A program made the translations under genes and the position numbers. A stretch of 24,513 bases of DNA from Chara braunii (Eukaryota; Streptophyta; Charophyceae; Charales; Characeae), in NCBI GenBank assembly GCA_003427395.1, contig BFEA01000064.1, positions 4,091,876 through 4,116,388 of the forward strand, given 5' to 3'. The notes below the pieces were generated by a model that saw only the letters and a list, made by a program, of their open reading frames with translations, did not search any database and was not told the DNA's origin. Positions 18,528 through 24,513 of the stretch are shown here, in pieces (position 1 is the first letter of the stretch; every line of letters starts with the position of its first letter).

Positions 18528-19196
18528 TTTAACTTTTTTTTAAAGCTGCTAGCTAGCGTTGGGCCGAAGCGGGCGACTCTCGCGCTGATGGAGGCCACTA
18601 ATTTGGCTCTAATGACCCCCCTAAAGGGGGGTCACACCCAGACCGGCTGCGTAGGTGCTGACTCCTGACAAGCGACATGAGGGAGACTACTAATTTGGAT
18701 CTAATGACGCCGCTTGAAGGGGGTCATTCTTATCCTCAAGAGGGGTGAAAAGTGGCAATGATTCAGCCACGGCGAGGCTCTGCGCCATCGATTCTCGTTC
18801 AGAATCTCCGCAGTGAGACAGCAAGACGGGCGGATGGCTCCGAGTGGACACACATCACACCCTAACTTTCCTTTTAGGCTGCTAGCTACTACCGTCTTCC
18901 CCCGAAGACAACGCACCCTCATTTTGGCTGTATCTGGCCGGAAATATACCATGTATACGTTCATTTTTGGGGTGCGTTATGTTCGGGGGAAGACGGTAGT
19001 GTTGGGGGCTGAAGCAGGCAAACCCCCATGCTAATCGAGGCGCTACATTGGCCCTGCCTGACCAGCTGCGTAGGTCCCGACTCCTGAGTCCTGACATTGC
19101 TACAGGAGGGAGACTATTGTTTTGCCGCTAATCAGCAGCCTAAAGGGGGTCATTCTTACCCTCAGGAGGGGTAAATAGTTGAAAAGTCAAATCAGC
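18528..19196 (+). repeat. Segmental tandem duplication (18528-18758 and 18863-19196)
   Basis: Both arms share TAACTTT..., GCTGCTAGCT, GTTGGG-C-GAAGC-GGC, GCTGCGTAGGT, GACTCCTGA, GAGGGAGACTA and GGGGGTCATTCTTA-CCTCA in the same order. The second arm carries a MITE (18888-19000) between GCTGCTAGCT and GTTGGG, where the first arm has only AGC. The first arm also has an internal repeat (ACTAATTTGG-TCTAATGAC at about 18597 and 18690). Confidence 0.85.
18888..19000 (+). mobile_element. MITE, 'TCTTC' family copy d (best preserved, 113 bp)
   Basis: Starts ACTACCGTCTTCCCCCGAA, ends TTCGGGGGAAGACGGTAGT. The inverted ends match for about 31 bp with a few differences and include AACGCACCC / GGGTGCGTT. 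The centre CTGTATCTGGCCGGAAATAT is shared with copy a. The paralogous unoccupied site lies at 18545-18577. It is non-coding, the open frames being palindrome by-products. The exact target-site duplication cannot be fixed, because the empty site has AGC where the element sits. Confidence 0.88.
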
Positions 19197-19309
19197 GGCC
19201 TAAAGGGGGTCATTCTTACCCTCAGGAGGGGTAAATAATTGCAAAGTTAAATCAGCGGCCTAAAGGGGGTCATTCTTACCCTCAGGAGGGGTAAATATTT
19301 GTAAAAGTT
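19130..19309 (+). repeat. 60-bp tandem repeat, three copies
   Basis: Three consecutive 60-bp units begin AATCAGC-GCCTAAAGGGGG and run through TCATTCTTACCCTCAGGAGG and GGTAAATA. Differences between units are confined to a few bases near the end. Each unit contains a TTACCC...GGGTAA inverted repeat. One diverged related unit is at about 18708-18758, which suggests local amplification in the second duplicated arm only. Confidence 0.95.
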
Positions 19310-19517
19310 GGCATCCGAAGCATGGCAGGGCTCACAAACAGGGAGCTGACTCCGTTTCATACCGCAGCGCATAAAGTGGGCGATTTGCAATATAAAGGGG
19401 GGCCAAGGGGGCCATGATTATCATACCAGATTTACAGATATCAGCAGCCAAGCTTTATGAGGACTCAGCCCAAGGCTCATATTATAGAACCGAATATCGC
19501 AGCCCAGCAGCACCTAG

Positions 19518-19657
19518 CGCTTTTTCAACTGAAAAGAACGCCAGGTCATTATAGTCGCCGTATCTAGACTGAATATTGCACCAAATAGGGCTCTAAAAAA
19601 AGAATGTTACCCCAAATACGTTCAATCTCAGCCGTACGTTCAATTTGGGTGAAAGCG
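19518..19657 (+). mobile_element. MITE, 'TCTTC' family copy e (decayed)
   Basis: GAACGCCAGGTCATTATAG, TCGCCGTATCTAGACTGAAT and ATTGCACCAAATAGGGCTCT match copy b in order, and the right end TTCAATTTGGGTGAAAGCGG corresponds to copy b's TATATTCGGGTGACGACGG. An extra piece with two CGTTCAAT-like motifs is inserted on the right side. End points are approximate. Confidence 0.62.
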
Positions 19658-19829
19658 GTAGATTTACAGGTCATAAGGCTATCTTTACAGGTCAGCCTAC
19701 GTGCAATCTCAGCCGTTGGATCTTCAGAAAACGGCGTTTCCTATGTGCGCGCCTCTCTTAGCTCTCGCCGGGCTACGGGAGAATAACTTGCATCGTCAAG
19801 ATTACGCTAGATTAGACATGCATGGGGTT

Positions 19830-20890
19830 TGTGTAGAGGCGATGTTAGCACACGGCCACAACCCTCTTTTTTCGAACGAAGCATTTGGCTTTCCCCTCTG
19901 CCTGTTACGCCAGTTTTACACATTCGCCCCTCTTACGCATTCGCCTTACGCATTTGCCCCCCTGGCCTTCTGACCACCAGCACACGGACATTAGAGCAGG
20001 GTCTGGTATCCTTTCACGGTCCTGACTGATCTCCCTTGGGCTACAGTGGGTAAATGTGCAAAGAGCACGGACAGCAGAGGGGCAAAAGCGCAACGGTGTC
20101 TAGCAAGGCGGACGATATCAGACCTTTGCCCTGAAGCAAGGCCTTACCCTCTGACCATGATGCCTCCTTTACGCATTTGCCCCTCTGGCTTTCTGGCTGC
20201 CAGCACACGGCACAAGACCATGGTCCCGCATGTTTCCAAGGTCCCATATCATCTCCATTCTGCTGGGTGAATGTATCAGAGGGGCAAATTTGTAAAATGC
20301 TTGCGTTGCAAGGGGGGTATACATTCGCTCACACACTGCACATCCAAATTAGTCGGAAAAGGCGCTTCGAGAGGACCATGGTCCCACCATGTCCCTTGAC
20401 GGTTCCGGCTGATCTGCATTCAGCCGGGGGGTCAAATGTGCACAAAGCACAGGTAGCAGAGGGGCAAATGCGTAGAAGTGCTTTGCACGGCGGATATACA
20501 TTCGCTCACACACTGCAGATCCAAATGAGCCGGAAAAGCGCTTTGAGACCACGGTCCCATGTCCCTCGATGGGCTCAGTCGGGGGCCAAATGTGCGCGAA
20601 GCACAGGTAGCATAGGGGCAAACGAGTAAAAGTGCTTCGCAAGGCGGATATACATTTGCTCATACGCTAGCTGGAAAAAAAAGGCACTTCGAGAGACCAT
20701 GGTCCCCACCATGTCCCTTGACGGTTCCGGCTGATCTCCATTCAGCCGCGGGGTCAACTGTGCACAAAGCACAGGTAGCAGAGGGGCAAATGCGTAAAAG
20801 TGCTTTGCACCGCGGACATACATTCGCTCTGCTCTTCCCACACGCATTACGCGGGAAAAGCGCTTTGTATGATCTTGCTTGGGACCATAG
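19830..20890 (+). repeat. Satellite-like array, about 150-190-bp units
   Basis: Units start at GACCATGGTCCC or variants at 20216, 20374, 20547, 20695 and (GGACCATAG) 20883. The typical order is GACCATGGTCCC, CATGTCCCTTGACGGTTCCG, GCTGATCTCCATTCAGCC, TGTGCACAAAGCACAGGTAG, CAGAGGGGCAAATGCGT, AAAAGTGCTTTGCAC, GGATATACATTCGCTC, then GGAAAAGCGCTT. Each unit can pair GTGCACAAAGCAC with GTGCTTTGCAC. Upstream (about 19920-20190) the ACGCATTTGCCCCTCTGGC motif appears in the opposite orientation, so the array is not purely head-to-tail. Open frames across it are repetitive by-products. Confidence 0.85.
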
Positions 20891-21149
20891 TCGGCGTCAA
20901 TCCGCAATTGATTTGATACTCCATGAAACAAACAGGGTACTATGGAGTAGCGCATTTTACTCTTTTTTGTATCTATGACTGAGACTGTAAACAGTTGCTA
21001 GGCTAAGAACCAAAACTTTTGAGATCTCTGGCCGAAGACGATGTATCCCCCCAGACTTCTGCTCTGCCGACGAATTGCGAGCACTGTGCATTTGCAGTTT
21101 GCCATGCAATATTCCGCAACTCCTTTCTGTCTGAACCTCCTGCGCAAAA

Positions 21150-21372
21150 CGCAAAAGAAAAAACGACGACAACCACGACAACCATGAGTGTCAACGACAA
21201 AACCGATGACAACGACGAAACCAACAACGACGACTAAGCCGACGAAACGACAAAAATGACAGCAAACGACAACAACTGTGACAACGACAAAACCGACGAC
21301 AACGAATGCAACGACGACAACCGCAATGACCACAGCAACAACAACAATGAGAACGCCGAGAATACCAACACA

Positions 21373-21425
<53 letters not shown>

Positions 21426-21428
21426 AAA

Positions 21429-21502
<74 letters not shown>

Positions 21503-21690
21503 GCAAAGGCTACCCAACCTACTAAATCTTGCAAAATGACTCCGTAACTTCGGGACAAGGAGTGCTTTTCTTTGCAAAAACAGACAAAAAAACGGAAAAA
21601 GAAAGAACAACGACAATGACAACAGGCAAAAGAGAACGGACAAAAAAGAAAAGAAAAAAAAAAAGAGAACGGACAACATGTCGCTGAGTT
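21150..21690. repeat. ACGACAA-type low complexity plus about 130 nt of poly(A)
   Basis: CAACGACAAAACCGACGACA-type degenerate repeats (21150-21370) run into (CA)n and an A tract from about 21387 to 21500 with only two C interruptions. A further A/G-rich part follows to 21690. The long minus-strand open frames here are poly-F artefacts. The exact A count in such a run is unreliable. Confidence 0.9.
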
Positions 21691-22168
21691 AGGCAAAGAC
21701 CTCTATCTGGTAAAGTGTGTGCAGTCTCCTGCACAAAATGAAAATGATAGCAACAACAACAGCAATGAGCAAAGGCAAGACTCTGATAGAAAAGAGAAAG
21801 AACGAAGGGAAGGACTATCGCCTCAGTTAGGCAAACCATTCAATACCGAACGGGGTGCACATATGCAACTGAGGGATAGGGCCTTGCTCCACTACACAAC
21901 GCTGTCCATGCATTTGGACGCTTTCTAGACCAAGTGCATTGGGATGAGTCCAACATTTTGAATGCATTCAGGTCCAGAAAGAGCTCCACTACACAACACA
22001 ACCAATGGTTGACCATTCACAACAAGGCTTTTGGTCATGGCCAGCCCGACGGGTGTCACGGAACAGTCCCTGACAACGCAAATTCGAACCTGCCAATGCG
22101 AATGTGAACGCAATTTTCGAAAGGGGTCGGCGGGCCACTGTCGAATTTCTGTCACCTACAGGCTGGTG

Positions 22169-22250
22169 GAAGCGGTTGCTGCCAACGAAAAAAAAGAAAA
22201 AAAAGAAAAAAAGAAAAAAAAAAAAAAGAAAAAAAAAGAAACGGTTGCTG
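22169..22250 (+). mobile_element. Micro-insertion M5: A/G-rich insert with 13-bp direct repeats
   Basis: GAAGCGGTTGCTG (22169-22181) and GAAACGGTTGCTG (22238-22250) differ by one base. Between them lie CCAACG and 50 bases of A interrupted by single G. This is the fifth instance of a tail-like insert between short direct repeats in this window. Confidence 0.65.
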
Positions 22251-22527
22251 GAGGGCAGCCGTCGAAAGGACCATTCTGACACCTGTCGAAAGTCTTTTGA
22301 GCGGCAATTCTTCGAAAGTCTGTGTGGCGATGCAAAATTTTTGAAAACCTGGTTTTCGACAGCCTGTGTGGCGAGCCTCTACGCCTATTCAAAAGAAAGC
22401 CTACGGTGCTAACAGACCCACCCGGTAAAGCACCGAAGCCAGGGCGCTTCCGTACTAACAGACCCACCGGGTCCCACCCAGGGGTCCGATTCCTCAGCAA
22501 TTCTAATGTTAAAATTGATCAAGGCCT

Positions 22528-22625
22528 CTTTTTTTTTTTTCTTTTTTCTTTTTTTCAATCAACAACCCGAGCTGTTGCTAGGGGTGCTGATAAGAGCAGA
22601 CACCACTAGCACCGTCGGGGAGGGC
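22528..22625 (-). mobile_element. SINE-like retroelement copy R8 (3' part)
   Basis: On the minus strand it reads CCGACGGTGCTAGTGGTG, CTGCTCTTATCAGC, ACCCCTAGCAACAGCTCGGG, TTGTTGATTG and an A-rich tail (plus-strand T run 22529-22554). The second hairpin occupies 22576-22611. It is 5'-truncated just before that hairpin. The flanks (AAGGCCTC left, AGGGCCTTG right) are only loosely similar, so no firm target-site duplication. Confidence 0.75.
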
Positions 22626-22836
22626 CTTGTCGAAGAAAACCGTCCGGAAAACCCCTCCGGCGGACTTCTATCTTCAGAGAACGAAAAAAAAGCCTTAGGG
22701 GGCTTCCCCTACTGGCAGGGTGCCCATCTAATAAGCTCTGTGGAGAAAGAGAGCACAAATTTAAAGGAGAAAAAAGCAAGCAAGAAATGTGTGAAACGGT
22801 GAAACCCCAATATCCAACACTGGAGGGCTATGCTAT

Positions 22837-23082
22837 ACCACCAGTACCTTTGACACTTCCCTTGCCAAAAAGTCTGGTCTGGAGACGCTCTGCGCGCCAA
22901 AAGAAAGTTACAAAACGAATCGTTGCGGACTCGCGGGTTTCCTTTTGGCTGGCGCTGCACGCAGCCATTTTGGCAAAAGGAAACCGGCGACGGAAAATGG
23001 GTTGGTTTGGATTGGACCCCTGAAACTTGCGGCACGTTCATGACTGCGTTGGAAAAAAATGGGCGGGTGAGCTACTGGTGGT
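22837..23082. mobile_element. Possible third element with ACCACCAGTA ends
   Basis: Left end ACCACCAGTACC and right end GCTACTGGTGGT form an 11-of-12 inverted repeat 246 bp apart, with the same end sequence as the TTAA mini-elements at 6.8-7.26 kb. Flanks are CTAT and TTCT, not TTAA, so the insertion signature is absent and chance cannot be ruled out. Confidence 0.4.
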
Positions 23083-24004
23083 TTCTTCTTGCTCAGACTT
23101 CACCAAGAGAGTGGATAGCGGCCGCGTTAGCGCTGCCGTAACACAGCACTAACGCGTGCCGCCAGGGGGGCGGCCTCTGGGCAACGGGGAATCGCGTTGG
23201 TGTCGCTGCAACGAAGGCGGCGCTGTGCCAGAACTTGTTGGCGGGGTGGCGGCGCGTGGGGAAGGAAGGCGCGAGGGCGCTATGGGGGACACGTGCAGAG
23301 GTGCACTACCATGCTCCTGCCATGGGCCAGTTTCGGCTGACAGGGGTCAGTAATCCTGGTTGACTGTGGAAGGATAGGAGAGTGATGTGGGGGCAGTCAG
23401 CGGGCGGGATCTGGACGTCGCTGTCATACCAGAATTATCAAGCTATCAGGGGCGCTGTCCCCTGGTTTCAGATACGGAACTCAAGAGTTGGGAGAGGATT
23501 TCAACCGAGCTTGGTGATGCTGATTGAAGTGCTTGGTGTATGCCCGATCGACGGTGGAATGGAAGGTTGGGGTGTTCAGCATCGACATTTGGGGTGCTGT
23601 GCACACAGTCTGTGTTTGGGACGACGGATCGACTGATTATGCTCCTCCCTTGCTATTGGCGCGTTGGTGCTGCTGGATGAGATGTTCTGGCCCGCGTTTT
23701 GGAGTTGAGCAGAATTGCACGTGCGCCCACAGGTCGGTGACCCTGTTTTAGTCACGTCGCCGCCGTTCTGTTCACCGGTCGAAGGACTTGGATTGCAAAA
23801 CAATCGGCTTCACACGGTTTTTGTCGTCGGTTGTTTTTCTAGCTAATTACTAGGTGTATAGCCTCTACTTCTGGGCTTAGCTAGGGGGAAGGAGAAAACG
23901 AAAATCAGGACGGTTTCGTTGACGTGTTGTACCTTGGGTTACTTTTTGCCGCCTGCTGAATTGGAGATACATAATTAAGGTGCTGGCGGCGGTCGCGGAA
24001 ATTG
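23083..24004. other. Gene-free stretch, GC-rich then AT-rich
   Basis: 23115-23330 is GC-rich (CGCTGCCG, GGCGGCC, GGTGGCGGCGCG), and may be a decayed CpG-rich sequence. Open frames at 23156-23353, 23382-23636 and 23524-23751 have no recognisable domain or signal. I would not annotate a gene without transcript evidence. Confidence 0.5.
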
Positions 24005-24324
24005 AGTGGATACTAATTAGAACCTAGGGATTGGTAATCTGATAGCGGGAAGGAAGGTTAGTGTGGTTTTAATTGGTTTTATTATATGCTGGGTTAGTTT
24101 AGTTTAGACAGCTGGTGATTGTGGAGTAATTAGTGGATACTAATTAGAACATAGGGGAATAGTAATCGGCCAAAGAGGAAGAAAGATGGAAAAAGAGATG
24201 GCATTTCTGTAGGGGAATCGTAATTACTTTTGCCTAATTTGTATATTAGGGTTGGTAATTAATTAGGGAGCCGTAATTACATTTGGTTAATTAGCATATT
24301 AGGATTAGTGAGTAATTAGGAGAT
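24005..24324 (+). repeat. AT-rich short repeats (127-bp spaced pair and 53-bp tandem pair)
   Basis: GTGGATACTAATTAGAAC followed by A/C-TAGGG occurs at 24007 and 24133. Then a 53-bp unit starting CGTAATTAC is repeated at 24219 and 24272 (TAATTAC...TATTAGG-TTAG pattern). GGAGATACTAAT follows. No gene is present. Confidence 0.75.
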
Positions 24325-24428
24325 ACTAATTTTAGTACTGCTAGATTTGAATCTTTTTTGAATTGCATCTGCTGCTTTCAAATGACCAGTTAGTGGCAGC
24401 TAGGGTTTGAGCAATGCTGCCTGATTTC

Positions 24429-24513
24429 TTGGCTGCAGTCGGGGATGGGATTGGTCGGGAGTGCTTTTCCCAGCCCTGTATGGCTGCGGTTTATATGTAA
24501 GGGACGCCGGACC
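24429..24513 (+). mobile_element. SINE-like retroelement copy R9 (head, cut by window end)
   Basis: TTGGCTGCAGTCGGGGATGG, GATTGGTCGGGAGTGC, TTTTCCCAGCCCTGTATGG, CTGCGGTTTATATGTAAGG and GACGCCGGACC align with the head of R6. TGGCTGCAGTCGG resembles a Pol III A box (with one extra base), but no B box is seen. The rest of the copy lies beyond the window. Confidence 0.7.

Noticed and set aside
19130-19309. CRISPR-like array
   Set aside because: The 60-bp units are contiguous with no distinct spacers, and the genome is eukaryotic.
20998-21696. Long minus-strand open frame of 232 codons
   Set aside because: It exists only because poly(T) reads as poly-phenylalanine and the ACGACAA repeats avoid stops. 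No domain is visible and the composition is impossible for a normal protein.
22085-22100. AGGTTCGAATT on the minus strand as a tRNA T-arm
   Set aside because: Flanking bases do not pair and no cloverleaf can be drawn.

Overview
The window looks like an intergenic, repeat-dominated stretch of a large eukaryotic nuclear genome, most likely a plant or charophyte-type streptophyte (Chara-like is a guess, not shown). The reasons are degenerate LINE copies with APE-type endonuclease, reverse transcriptase (RT) and zf-RVT-like C-termini, a broken copy of the 5' end of a plant-type mitochondrial rps12, many poly(A)-tailed retroposed pieces, small inverted-repeat DNA elements, microsatellites and very long A/T homopolymers. 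I found no intact protein-coding gene, rRNA or convincing tRNA. Almost every long open frame is either homopolymer translated as poly-F/poly-K or a shadow of a repeat.

Layout. 1-3.3 kb: (GA)n/(GT)n microsatellites, T-rich tracts, a G-tract cluster and a 34-bp direct repeat, with no recognisable gene. 3.3-9 kb: a mosaic of SINE-like copies (R1-R5), three copies of a 'TCTTC' MITE family, a tandemly duplicated foldback (6.3-6.7 kb), a pair of TTAA-flanked mini-elements that meet in a perfect 26-bp palindrome (6.8-7.26 kb), and the mitochondrial rps12 fragment (7.83 kb). 9-16.3 kb: LINE graveyard. LINE A (minus; endonuclease, RT, C-terminus) contains a 120-bp duplication ending in N bases that is almost certainly an assembly error. 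LINE B (minus; RT with a lost catalytic Asp) abuts LINE C (plus; C-terminus only), an arrangement expected for a 5' inversion. LINE D is another plus-strand C-terminus. 16.6-18.5 kb: SINE-like copies and a cluster of tiny poly(A) insertions flanked by direct repeats. 18.4-19.7 kb: nested tandem duplications, one arm interrupted by a MITE, with the unoccupied version of the same site present 340 bp upstream. 19.8-20.9 kb: a satellite-like array of about 150-190-bp units. 21-22.7 kb: (ACGACAA)-type low complexity with about 130 nt of poly(A), another micro-insertion and a SINE-like copy. 22.8-24.5 kb: a third inverted-repeat element, GC-rich then AT-rich sequence with short tandem repeats, and the head of a SINE-like copy running off the end.

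The most interesting signals are (1) a SINE-like family, at least nine copies, with two apparently conserved RNA hairpins, variable 5' truncation, poly(A) tails and target-site duplications in two copies, and (2) a recurrent class of poly(A)-only or nearly poly(A)-only insertions bracketed by 10-30-bp direct repeats. Together they suggest a very active LINE-type target-primed machinery that often leaves extremely short products. All family names here are descriptive labels of mine.
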